NCBI RefSeq assembly: GCF_028527925.1
Contig: NZ_JAPESW010000011.1
Coordinates: 40,375-104,374 of the forward strand
Reading direction: 5' to 3'
Source: Cellulomonas fimi
Lineage (GTDB): Bacteria > Actinomycetota > Actinomycetes > Actinomycetales > Cellulomonadaceae
Length of the DNA stretch: 64,000 bases
How positions within the stretch are numbered: position 1 is the first letter of the stretch; every line of letters begins with the position of its first letter. Of this stretch, positions 26,009 through 34,517 are shown piece after piece. The notes beneath the pieces are model-generated. The model had not been told where the DNA came from and ran no database searches. It worked only from the letters and a program-made list of their open reading frames with translations. A program made the position numbers and the translations under genes.

Positions 26009-28876
26009 GTGACGGACCGTCCCCGGTACCGCGTCCTCGGCCCGCTCGAGGTGCGCCGCGGTGGGACCGTCGTGCGGGTCGTCGGGCCGCAGCAACGCGC
26101 GCTGCTGGCCGTCCTGCTGGCGCACCGCGGGCAGCCGGTGGGCGACGACACGCTCGCGGACGCGCTGTGGCCGGACGGCCCGCCGCCGTCCGCCCGGCAC
26201 ACCCTGCGCACGCACGTGTCACGCCTGCGGGCGCTCGTGGGTGACGACGTCAAGACCCTCGACGGTGGCTACGCGCTCGACGCACCCGCGGACACCACCG
26301 ACGCGGGCGCGTTCGAGGCGGCGCTCCGCACCGCGGTGGACGAGGAGCCTCCCGACGCCGCCGCCGCGCTCGAGTCCGCGCTCGCGTCGTGGCACGGCCC
26401 CGCGTTCGGACGCGCGGCCGAGCTGCCGTCCGTGGCGCCGGAGGCACGGCGCCTCGACGCGCTGCGCCTCGACGCACGCCAGCGGCTCGCGGAGGTCCTC
26501 GTCGCTGCGGGACGCCCGCAGGACGCGGTCGCGGTGGCGGACGCGCTCACGGCCGCCGACCCCTACCGCGAGCCGGCGTGGGCCGTCGCCGTGCGCGCCC
26601 GCACCGCGGCCGGACGACCCGCCGACGCGCTCGCGACGTACGCACGCGCGGCAGCGACGCTCGACGAGCTCGGCCTGCTGCCCGGCGCGGAGCTGCGGTC
26701 CGCGCAGACGCAGGCGCTCGCTGCCGGCACGACCGCCGACGCGGGCTCACCCGCGCCCCACGACGCCGCCGCAACGCCGACGGCCGGACGGCAGCCCCCG
26801 GCCCCGCGGACGTCCTACGTGCCGGGTCCCGGCACGCTCGACGCCGTCCGCGCGCTGCTCGACGACGGGCGGCTCGTCACGCTCGTCGGTCCGGGCGGGG
26901 TCGGCAAGACACGGGCGGCGCTCGAGGTCGTGCGCGTCCTCCCGGCGGGCGGCGCGCGCTTCGTCGAGCTGGGTGCCGTGCGGGAACCGGACGCGGTCCC
27001 CGCGGCGGTCGTCGCGGCGGCGGGCCTGAGCCCCGCGGCGGGCCCGCCGGCGGAGGCGCTCACCGCGCTCGCGGCGCGCGACCTGGTGCTCGTGCTCGAC
27101 AACTGCGAGCACGTCGTCGACGCGGTCGCGGACGTCGTCGAGAGCCTCCTGGAGCACCCCGGACCGCTGCGGGTGCTCGCCACCAGCCGGGAGCCGCTCC
27201 GTGTCCCGGGCGAGCACGTCCACGCCGTCATGCCGCTCGCCGCGACCGACGCCACCGTGCTGTTCGTCGACCGCGCGCGGGCGGCCGGGGCGGCCACGAG
27301 CGTCGACGACCCGGCGGTCGGCCGCGTCGTCGACCTGCTCGACGGGCTGCCGCTGGCGCTGGAGATGGCGGGGGCGCGCGCCGCGGCGCTGTCGACCGCC
27401 GACCTCGCCGACGAGCTCGCGCACCGGCTGGGCGACCTCGCGCACGCGGGTCGTGGCGTCGACGCACGGCACGCGTCGCTCACCGCGCTCGTCGCCTGGT
27501 CCCGCGACCTGCTCGACCCCGTGCAGCGCCGGGCGCTCGACGGCTGGCCAGTGCTCGCCTCGGCGGTCCCGCCGGGTGACGCCGCGACCGTGCTGGCGGT
27601 CCCGCGGCACGCGGTCGAGGCGCTCGCCGCGCGCTCGCTCCTCGTGCGCGACGACGCCGACGGGCGTACGCGGCTCCGGATGCTGCGCACCGTCCGGGCG
27701 GTCGTCGGCGAGCCGCCCGACGACGACCCCGTGCGCGCACGCCACGCGGCGACCGTCGCCGACCTGCTCGGCGCCGCCGACGCACGGCTGCGAGGGCCGG
27801 GCGAGGCCGCCGCCCGGTCCCGGCTGGACGGGCTCCTCGCCGAGGCGCGCGCCGCGCACGCGTGGTCGCGACGGCACGACGTGGCCTGCGCGGTCCGGAT
27901 CACCCGCGCGCTGCACGACCACGCCGTCGACGGGCTGCACGACGAGGCGCTCGGATGGGCGGCCCAGCTCGTCGCCGACGGCGGCGGGTCCGCCCACCCG
28001 GCCGCGCACGTGTCGCTCGCGTCGCGGCTCGTCCTCGGCGGGCGGCACGTCGAGGGGGCCGGCCACGCGCGACGGGCGCTCGCGACCGCGGACGACCCCG
28101 TCGACCGCATGCACGCCCTCGAGGCCCTCGCCGACGCGGCGCTGTTCGAGGGCGAGCTGGACGACGCGGCCGCGCTCGGCGACGCGCTCGCCGGGCTCGC
28201 GACGAGGACGGGGGCACCGCACCTCGTCGGCGTGGGGCACAGCTACCGGGTGCTGCGGCTGGCGTACACCGGCGGGACGGCGGCGGCGCGCGACGCGCTG
28301 GCCCGCTGCCGCGACGCGGTCGACGCAGCGGCGGCAGCCGCGTCGCCGCCCGGGCCGACGACCGCGGGCTGGCTCGCGTTCCTCGAGGGCGAGGTCGAGG
28401 CGGACGCCGACCCCGACGCGGCGCTCACGGCGCTGCGGACCGCGCGCGACCTGGCCGCGGCGGGAGGCAACCGGTACCTCGGCGGGGTGGCCAGGTCGGC
28501 GGCGACCGCGCTGCTCGCGCGGCACGGCGACCCGGCGGCGGTCCACGACGACGTCGCGGAGGTGCTGCGCTGGTGGCGCGAGGCCGGTGACCGCACACAC
28601 CTCGTCACGACCCTGCGGAACCTGCTGGTGCTGCTCGCGCGGGCGGGCGACGACGCAGGCGCCGCGACCCTCTGGGGGACGGTCGTCGCGGCGCACGGCG
28701 TCCCGGCGGCCTACGGGACGGAGCGTGACCGGCTGGACGGGCTGCGGAGCACGCTCGTCGGCCGCCTGGGCGCCGACCGGTTCGCGGTGCTCGTGGCGCG
28801 CGGCGCGGCGCGGACGCCGGAGCAGGCCGCCGACGACGTGGTCGCCGGCGGCCCGTCCCGGGTGCGGGCGCCCTAG
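26009..28876 (+). CDS. AfsR/SARP-family transcriptional regulator with NB-ARC ATPase
   Basis: A 955-residue multidomain regulator. It has an OmpR-type winged helix (residues about 5-95), a bacterial transcriptional-activator (BTAD) domain (about 95-240), a linker, then a STAND/NB-ARC ATPase with Walker A GPGGVGKT at about 293-300 and Walker B LVLVLDNCEH at about 357-366. The C-terminal helical repeats are TPR-like. These proteins activate secondary-metabolite or catabolic genes in response to unknown signals. No biosynthetic cluster is adjacent; the only close partner is the convergent methyltransferase gene, whose stop codon shares the same CTAG. It starts at GTG, probably leaderless. Confidence 0.9.
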   Translation: MTDRPRYRVLGPLEVRRGGTVVRVVGPQQRALLAVLLAHRGQPVGDDTLADALWPDGPPPSARHTLRTHVSRLRALVGDDVKTLDGGYALDAPADTTDAGAFEAALRTAVDEEPPDAAAALESALASWHGPAFGRAAELPSVAPEARRLDALRLDARQRLAEVLVAAGRPQDAVAVADALTAADPYREPAWAVAVRARTAAGRPADALATYARAAATLDELGLLPGAELRSAQTQALAAGTTADAGSPAPHDAAATPTAGRQPPAPRTSYVPGPGTLDAVRALLDDGRLVTLVGPGGVGKTRAALEVVRVLPAGGARFVELGAVREPDAVPAAVVAAAGLSPAAGPPAEALTALAARDLVLVLDNCEHVVDAVADVVESLLEHPGPLRVLATSREPLRVPGEHVHAVMPLAATDATVLFVDRARAAGAATSVDDPAVGRVVDLLDGLPLALEMAGARAAALSTADLADELAHRLGDLAHAGRGVDARHASLTALVAWSRDLLDPVQRRALDGWPVLASAVPPGDAATVLAVPRHAVEALAARSLLVRDDADGRTRLRMLRTVRAVVGEPPDDDPVRARHAATVADLLGAADARLRGPGEAAARSRLDGLLAEARAAHAWSRRHDVACAVRITRALHDHAVDGLHDEALGWAAQLVADGGGSAHPAAHVSLASRLVLGGRHVEGAGHARRALATADDPVDRMHALEALADAALFEGELDDAAALGDALAGLATRTGAPHLVGVGHSYRVLRLAYTGGTAAARDALARCRDAVDAAAAAASPPGPTTAGWLAFLEGEVEADADPDAALTALRTARDLAAAGGNRYLGGVARSAATALLARHGDPAAVHDDVAEVLRWWREAGDRTHLVTTLRNLLVLLARAGDDAGAATLWGTVVAAHGVPAAYGTERDRLDGLRSTLVGRLGADRFAVLVARGAARTPEQAADDVVAGGPSRVRAP

Positions 28877-29994
28877 AGCACGAGCCGGTAGAACCGGAAG
28901 AAGTCGTTCTCCACGTCGAGCACCTCGGCCCGCGCGAACCCGGCAGCCCGCGCGTACCCGTCGAGCACGTCCGGCCGGAGCACCGTGCCCGTGCCGACGC
29001 TCCCGGGCTGCGACATGCCGTCGGGCAGGCACACGCCGAGCGAGTAGCCGTAGAACAGCCGCTCGACCGGCCCCGCGGGCGCCGTGAAGCGCTCCTGCGT
29101 GCGCTCGTCCATGACGAGCACGAAGCCCCCCTCGCGGACCAGGCGCCGGGCGGACGCGAGCACGCCGACCGGGTCGGGCATGTCGTGCACGCACTCGAAC
29201 GCCGTCACGACGTCGAAGGCACCGGCGCCGTCGGCCGCGTGCGCCGCGTCGCCCGCCCGGAACGTGACGCGGTGCTCGAGCCCGTGCGCGGCGGCGTGCC
29301 GACGCCCGGCGGCGACCGACGGCTCGTCCACGTCGAGCCCGACGACGGCGACGTCGGCGAACGCGCGTGCCATCGCGATGCTCGACCAGCCCTCGCCGCA
29401 GCCGACGTCCGCGACGCGTGCACCGGCGCGGAGCAGGGCGTGCAGCTCGGGGACGGCGGGCACGACCTCGTCGACGAACGGCCCGAGGAAGAAGGGCCGG
29501 TTGACGGCCGCCTGCGACTCGCGCGCGTCGGCGCCGAGCCGCGACCACGGCACGCCACCGCCCGTGCGGTACGCGTCGAGCAGGTCGTCGACGGCGCGGC
29601 CGCTCGCCACCTGCAGGCGCGCGAGCGGTCCCAGGTAGGACCCGGAGTCGTGGTCGGTGAGGACCTCGGCGGCGCCGGGCGTGAGGGCGTACCGCCGGTC
29701 GGCGGCGTCGACTCGGTCGTCGGTCGTCACGAAGCCGGCGACGGCCTGGTGCTCGAGCCACTCGCGCGCGTACCGCTCGTGCGTCCCGGTCGCGCGCGCC
29801 AGCTCGACGGAGGTGGTGGGACCCTCGTGCGCGAGCGTGCGGTACCAGCCGAGGCGGTCCCCCGCGTAGACGGCGAGGACCTCCTGCGCGCCGAGCAACG
29901 CGGCGAGGACGCGGTTCGCGACGTCGTCGGTCCCGGTGCCGACGGGCTGGAAGAGGTCGGACGACGAGACGCGCTCGTCGAGGAGGTCGGTCAT
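28873..29994 (-). CDS. Class I SAM-dependent methyltransferase with N-terminal winged helix
   Basis: A 373-residue protein. The N-terminal helical/winged-helix region (about 20-110, ERYAREWLEHQAVAGFV) resembles the dimerisation domain of O-methyltransferases. A Rossmann methyltransferase domain follows, with motif I VADVGCGEGWSS near residue 195, GLDVDEPSV, and FDVVTAFECVHDM. It resembles mycobacterial Rv2258c-type proteins of unknown substrate. The ATG start is preceded by AGGAG. It converges with the SARP-type regulator and overlaps it by 4 nt. A role in small-molecule methylation is inferred only from the fold. Confidence 0.87.
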   Translation of the reverse strand: MTDLLDERVSSSDLFQPVGTGTDDVANRVLAALLGAQEVLAVYAGDRLGWYRTLAHEGPTTSVELARATGTHERYAREWLEHQAVAGFVTTDDRVDAADRRYALTPGAAEVLTDHDSGSYLGPLARLQVASGRAVDDLLDAYRTGGGVPWSRLGADARESQAAVNRPFFLGPFVDEVVPAVPELHALLRAGARVADVGCGEGWSSIAMARAFADVAVVGLDVDEPSVAAGRRHAAAHGLEHRVTFRAGDAAHAADGAGAFDVVTAFECVHDMPDPVGVLASARRLVREGGFVLVMDERTQERFTAPAGPVERLFYGYSLGVCLPDGMSQPGSVGTGTVLRPDVLDGYARAAGFARAEVLDVENDFFRFYRLVL

Positions 29995-30126
29995 GGTGTG
30001 CTCCTGGTGCTGCCCGGCGGACCGGGACGAACGGGACAGGAGCAGGTCACCACCGACCGGTCGCAGCCGGGTCGCAGGACGGTCGCTACGGGTCGCGGCG
30101 GGGGCGCGCGAGGCGCCCGGACGGTG

Positions 30127-30684
30127 TCAGCGACGGTGCGGCAGCGCGCGTCCCCAGACGGTCTGCCCCGGCACGCGCGGCGCCGACGGCGCCGGGGCGT
30201 ACGTCCGCGCGAGCAGCGACTCGAGCTGGCGGGTCGCCGCGAGCAGGTGCACGGTCGCGTCGGGCTCGTCGGCCCATGCCTCGGGCGACGCGAGGACACG
30301 GGCGGCTGCCCGGGCGTCGGGCTGGAGGTCGAGCGCGTGCTGCTCGGTCAGCAGCACGGTGTGCCCGCCGTGCGCGCCGAGCCCGAGCCGGTCGCGGCCA
30401 CCTCGGCGTCGTCGCGACGCGGGCTTGCGGTGGGTGCCCGTGAGCACGGCGGCGACCAGGCCTGCCGTGGCGTAGGTGGACTGCGGGAAGGCGTAGCACG
30501 CGAACCGGAAGCCGTCGGCTGCGGAGCGCAGCTCGTGACGGAGGCGCTCGGCGACCGCGTCGACGTCGACGGACCCGGGGACGACGTCGAGGGTCGCGTC
30601 GATCTCCGCGTGCTGGAAGGTGAGGCGCTCGAGGAAGTCGAGGGCGGGGTGGGCGTCGAACGCCCCGGGGCCCCATGCGGCCAC
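30127..30684 (-). CDS. DUF4259 domain protein
   Basis: A 185-residue protein beginning MAAWGPGAFDAHPALDFLERL, the signature opening of DUF4259 proteins, usually MGAWG.G.FDND.A.D. The fold is helical and the function unknown. The C-terminal third is Arg/Ala-rich and not conserved. It is probably a single-gene unit; 188 bp separate it from the methyltransferase gene upstream on the same strand, and I see no clear promoter there. Confidence 0.8.
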   Translation of the reverse strand: MAAWGPGAFDAHPALDFLERLTFQHAEIDATLDVVPGSVDVDAVAERLRHELRSAADGFRFACYAFPQSTYATAGLVAAVLTGTHRKPASRRRRGGRDRLGLGAHGGHTVLLTEQHALDLQPDARAAARVLASPEAWADEPDATVHLLAATRQLESLLARTYAPAPSAPRVPGQTVWGRALPHRR

Positions 30685-30872
30685 GTCCTACCTCCGTCCT
30701 CGTGGTACTCGTGCTCCTGCGGCGCACGCGAGCACAGCGAGGACCGCAGACGCCGGCGTCAGCCTCCGAGACTGCCGCACGCCACCGACATCGCGCACCC
30801 CGATTCGCCCGAGCGGACCCGTGTGCGTCTCGTCACACGTGACGCACGGACGGTCCCTCGATCGACACCGGG

Positions 30873-31727
30873 TCAGGCGCGCGTCGCCCAGAACGCCACG
30901 GCGGCCGCGGCGGCGACGTTGAGCGAGTCCACACCCCCGGCCATCGGGATGCGCACGACGAGGTCCGACGCGGCGACGGTGGCGGGCTTGAGGCCGTGCC
31001 CCTCGGCGCCGAGGACGAGCGCGAGCCGCTCGGGCGGGTCGGCGACGAGCTCGTCGAGGGTGAGCGCGTCGTCGGCCAGCGCGAGCGACGCGGTCACGAA
31101 CCCGTGCGCGCGCAGCTCGTCGATGCCGCCGGGCCACGGGTCGATACGCGTCCACGGCACCTGGAAGACGGTCCCCATCGACACCCGGACCGACCGCCGG
31201 TACAGCGGGTCGGCGCAGCGCGGCGTGACGAGCACGGCGTCGACGCCGAGCGCCGCCGCGGAGCGGAAGGCCGCGCCGACGTTGGTGTGGTCGACGACGT
31301 CCTCGAGCACCGCGACGCGCCGCGCACCGGCCCCGTCGCGCGCACCCGCGAGCACGTCCGCGACCGGCGCGAGCGGCGGGCGGTGCATCGCCGCGAGGGC
31401 GCCGCGGTGCACGTGGAAGCCGGTGATGGCCTCGAGCACGGCCTCCTCGGCGACGTAGACCGGCACGGTCGTGCCGTCGTCGGGCAGCTCGTCCGGCAGC
31501 TCGTCGAGCATGCGCTCGAGGTCGGGCACCCACCGCGGCGCGAGCAGCACGGACCGCGGCCGGTGCCCGGCCCGCAGTGCGCGGCCGAGCACGGTCGACG
31601 ACTCCGCGATGTAGAGGCCCTTCTCGGGCTCGTGCCGGGAGCGCAGCGCGACGTCGGTCAGCGAGACGTAGTCGGCGAGCCGCGGGTCGGACGGGTCGGT
31701 GACGGGCTGCAGGTCCGGGCGTGGCAC
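30873..31727 (-). CDS. TrmH/SpoU-family RNA 2'-O-methyltransferase
   Basis: A 284-residue SPOUT methyltransferase. The N-terminal substrate-binding domain (YVSLTDVALRSRHEPEKGLYIAES) precedes the trefoil-knot domain with motif 1 LEDVVDHTNVGAAFRSAAALG, motif 2 LALVLGAEGHGL and motif 3 IPMAGGVDSLNVAAAAAVAFW. It methylates a ribose 2'-OH in tRNA or 23S rRNA; the target cannot be told from sequence. I prefer the GTG at 31727, with GGGAGG 8 nt upstream, over the ATG at 31754. The distal part resembles thiostrepton-resistance methyltransferases only in the shared fold. Confidence 0.9.
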   Translation of the reverse strand: MPRPDLQPVTDPSDPRLADYVSLTDVALRSRHEPEKGLYIAESSTVLGRALRAGHRPRSVLLAPRWVPDLERMLDELPDELPDDGTTVPVYVAEEAVLEAITGFHVHRGALAAMHRPPLAPVADVLAGARDGAGARRVAVLEDVVDHTNVGAAFRSAAALGVDAVLVTPRCADPLYRRSVRVSMGTVFQVPWTRIDPWPGGIDELRAHGFVTASLALADDALTLDELVADPPERLALVLGAEGHGLKPATVAASDLVVRIPMAGGVDSLNVAAAAAVAFWATRA

Positions 31728-31775
31728 GCGCCCATCCTCCCAGCCGCGCGCCACGCTCCCGGCACGGGGCGACGG

Positions 31776-33092
31776 TCAGGCCGGCAGACGCACCTCGACC
31801 GGCCCGGCGGCGTCGCGGTCGAGCGCGAACGGCACCGCGTGGTCACCGACCGTCACGGTGTAGTCGCCGAGGAACCCGCGGACCGGCACGGTCCCGTCGT
31901 CGTCGGTGCGCAGCGTCGTCGGCGCGAGCCACCACTCGTCGCGCACGAGCCGCCGCAGCGTGTCGTACGCGGGCTTGGGCGTGCCGTCGCGGCGCACGAG
32001 CCCGGCAGGGGCCCCGAGCCACGCGCCCTCGTCGGCGATCCCCCAGTACGTCGTGGAGGCGACCGCGGGGTGCGACAGCAGCGTGCGGTAGTGCCGCTCG
32101 AGCTCGTCGGCCTGGCGCGCCTCGCCCTCGGGCGTCGACGGCCACGAGTCGACCCGGTGGTCGTTGAGGTCGTCGATGTGTGCGGGCATGAGGTCGCCCG
32201 ACACGAGCGTCGTCTCGGTGAGGTGCAGCGGCAGGCCGAACCGCGCGAAGCGGTCGAGGATGCGCAGCGTCTTCTCCTCGCCCCAGTAGCCCTGGTGCAT
32301 GTGGGACTGCAGGCCGAGCGCGTCGACCTGGATGCCGGCCTCGAGCACGCCCTCGATCAGGCACTCGTACGCGGTCGACATGTCGAAGTCGTTGAGCAGC
32401 AGCGTCGCGCCCGGGTTGGCGGCGCGGGCCGTCTCGAACGCGAGGCGGATCGTCGGGATGCGTCCGCGGTCCCACGCGAGGCGCGTGAGCCCGTTCGGCT
32501 CCTTGTCGAAGACCGGCATGATGACGACCTCGTTGATGGCGTCCCACGTGTCGACGACGCCCGCGAACGCGGTGACGTCGCGCGTGATGCGGTCCCGCAC
32601 CGCGGCCTCCACCTCGTCGACGGGCAGGTCGCGCAGCCACGCGGGTGCGACGGTGTGCCAGGCGAGCGGGTGTCCCTTGACGTGCGCGCCACGCTCGGCG
32701 AACCAGCGTGCGGCACGCAGCATGCGGTCGGTGTCGGGTCGGCCGCGCTCACGCTCGAACTGCCCCCAGTAGAACGGGAGCGTCACGGTGTTGAAGACGT
32801 CGAACCACAGGTCGGCGAGCGCGGGCGCGGACTCGACGCTGGCACCGCCGAACAGGGACGGCGCGTCGGCGGTCTCGCCGTTCGCGAGGCCGATGAGGTC
32901 GAAGCCGATGCAGCCGAAGGCGAAGGCGTGCCGGGTCTGCTCGACGACGACGTCGGCGCCGCGCAGCGGCTCCCCGTCGGTTCCGCGCAGCAGGAGGCGG
33001 ACGTCGGCGGTGCGGTGCGCGAGCGTGGGATCGGCGCCCCGTGCGGCGGTCGCGGTGGTCGTCGTGCGGGGAGCGTGCGAGAGCTGGGTCAT
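31776..33092 (-). CDS. GH10 endo-beta-1,4-xylanase, apparently cytoplasmic
   Basis: A 438-residue GH10 catalytic domain with the acid/base Glu188 in TWDAINEVV and nucleophile Glu293 in LHLTETTLVSG. The conserved GHPLAWHTVAPAWL substrate strand is also present. A short N-terminal beta module (ADVRLLLRGTDGEPL) precedes the barrel. No signal peptide or carbohydrate-binding module is visible, unlike secreted xylanases, so it probably trims longer xylo-oligosaccharides inside the cell. A 20-bp perfect palindrome lies 51 bp upstream of the ATG, which indicates repressor control. The MFS transporter gene immediately upstream may be co-transcribed from a distal promoter. Confidence 0.9.
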   Translation of the reverse strand: MTQLSHAPRTTTTATAARGADPTLAHRTADVRLLLRGTDGEPLRGADVVVEQTRHAFAFGCIGFDLIGLANGETADAPSLFGGASVESAPALADLWFDVFNTVTLPFYWGQFERERGRPDTDRMLRAARWFAERGAHVKGHPLAWHTVAPAWLRDLPVDEVEAAVRDRITRDVTAFAGVVDTWDAINEVVIMPVFDKEPNGLTRLAWDRGRIPTIRLAFETARAANPGATLLLNDFDMSTAYECLIEGVLEAGIQVDALGLQSHMHQGYWGEEKTLRILDRFARFGLPLHLTETTLVSGDLMPAHIDDLNDHRVDSWPSTPEGEARQADELERHYRTLLSHPAVASTTYWGIADEGAWLGAPAGLVRRDGTPKPAYDTLRRLVRDEWWLAPTTLRTDDDGTVPVRGFLGDYTVTVGDHAVPFALDRDAAGPVEVRLPA

Positions 33093-33143
33093 GGGGTTGC
33101 GCGTGTCCTCGTGGTCGTCGTCGACCGGGTCGGGCTCACCCGG

Positions 33144-33163
33144 GTTCGATAACGTTATCGAAC
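33144..33163. promoter_or_regulatory. 20-bp perfect palindromic operator of the GH10 gene
   Basis: GTTCGATAACGTTATCGAAC, perfectly symmetric with a CG centre, is the geometry of LacI-family operators. It lies between the GH10 start and the upstream MFS gene, and it contains the MFS stop codon (TAA, fwd 33155-33157). Its core AACGTTA resembles the arabinoxylan-locus site at 7632. Confidence 0.85.
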
Positions 33164-34414
33164 TCCGCCGGTCGTCGCGTCCACCAACACCCCTCCGGAC
33201 GCCTCACGCTGCAGCGCCGCGCCGCCGACCCAGCTCGCGACGGCCCCGACGACCGCGATCACCGGCACGACGACGAACGCCGTGTGCGCCCCGACGACGT
33301 CCGCGAGCGCACCCAGCGCGAACGGCGCGACGCCGATCGCGATGCCGCCCGCGAGCGTCGCGCGCGCCTGCGCCCGATCCCCCTGGCCCGGCGCCGCAGC
33401 GAGCAGCAGCGAGATCGACAGCGGGTACTGCGCGCCGTACCCGAACCCGGCCACGACGAGGCCGGCGAGCGCGACGCCCGGCACCGTGGCGGTCCACAGG
33501 ATCGCCCACCCGACGATCGCCACGCCGAACGCGACGACGAGCAGCAGCGCGGGCCGCACGCGCAGCGACAGGGGCGCGACGACGAACCGCACGGCCGTCA
33601 TGCCCGCGACGAGCCCCGCGGTGGTCGCGGCCGCGATGCCCGCGCCGGCGCCCGTCTGCTCGCGCACGAGGTCGGTCGCCCAGTACGTCGTCGCGTTCTC
33701 GAGCGCGATGGCCGCGACGATGGCGGCGAGGAACCACCACGTCGGTGCACCGGCGCGGCGCGGGTGCGCGGGCACGTCGACGGTCGGCACGTCGGGCACG
33801 GGCGTGCCGTCAGCGAGCGCGGCCCGCTCGGCCGGCGTCATCGCGCCCCCGACGGGCTCCCGTGACACGAGCACCGCGGTGACGACCGCGAGCGCCGCGG
33901 TCACCGCGACGGCCGGCCGCCAGCCGAACCCCGCCGCGACGCACGCGCCCACCGCGAGCGGCCCGACCAGACCCACCCCGGACCCGACGCCGTTCGCCTC
34001 GGTGACGGCCGCCGACGCCGCAGGACCGTGGTGCTGGGCGAGGCCCGGCTGGGCCGAGCTGATCGCGAGGTTGCCGCCGATCGCCAGCACGAACATGCCG
34101 AGCAGGCTGACCGCGAGCGTCCCCGCGGTGAGCAGGACCGTGATGCCGACGACCACCACGGCGCACGACGCGAGCAGCGTCCAACGCCGGCCGCGGGCTC
34201 GCACCGACCGCGGCGTGAGGAACGCCGTGAGGATCGCGCCGGCTGCCATCGCGGTGCCGTGGAGGCCCGCCTGTGCTCCCGTCAGGTCGAGGTCGTCGGC
34301 GAGCAGCGGCACGCTCGGGTTGAAGGAGTAGAGCAGCCACCCCCACACGACGAAGCAGCCGTACAGCGCGACGGTGAAGCGGTCGCGTCGGAGCCGCGGG
34401 TGCGAGGGGGTCAT
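33155..34414 (-). CDS. MFS transporter, CynX/NarK-like
   Basis: A 419-residue major-facilitator protein with 12 hydrophobic segments. The loop after the second segment reads TPRSVRARGRRWTLL, the MFS motif A region, and a long hydrophilic central loop lies around residues 195-225. The best general resemblance is to cyanate/drug-type or CynX-like members; the substrate is unknown. The ATG at 34414 has TACTGT 6 nt upstream, so it is likely leaderless; the longest frame would add an Arg-rich tail. Its stop codon lies inside the operator of the next gene, GH10. Sugar export or import is only a positional inference. Confidence 0.8.
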   Translation of the reverse strand: MTPSHPRLRRDRFTVALYGCFVVWGWLLYSFNPSVPLLADDLDLTGAQAGLHGTAMAAGAILTAFLTPRSVRARGRRWTLLASCAVVVVGITVLLTAGTLAVSLLGMFVLAIGGNLAISSAQPGLAQHHGPAASAAVTEANGVGSGVGLVGPLAVGACVAAGFGWRPAVAVTAALAVVTAVLVSREPVGGAMTPAERAALADGTPVPDVPTVDVPAHPRRAGAPTWWFLAAIVAAIALENATTYWATDLVREQTGAGAGIAAATTAGLVAGMTAVRFVVAPLSLRVRPALLLVVAFGVAIVGWAILWTATVPGVALAGLVVAGFGYGAQYPLSISLLLAAAPGQGDRAQARATLAGGIAIGVAPFALGALADVVGAHTAFVVVPVIAVVGAVASWVGGAALQREASGGVLVDATTGGVR

Positions 34415-34420
34415 GCGGGC

Positions 34421-34426
34421 ACAGTA
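34421..34426 (-). promoter_or_regulatory. -10-like hexamer of a leaderless promoter
   Basis: TACTGT on the minus strand, 6 nt before the ATG of the MFS gene. Confidence 0.45.
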
Positions 34427-34517
34427 CGTCGCAGCGGACGCACGTCCGTCGGGCCGGAGGTCCCGCCGCGGCCGGTGCACCCGATCGGCCGCAGCGGGAG
34501 CCCTGCGGACGGCCTGG

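Noticed and set aside
33155..34480. Long MFS start at 34480
   Set aside because: It adds an Arg-rich tail before the first membrane helix. The ATG at 34414 has a -10 hexamer at the leaderless spacing.
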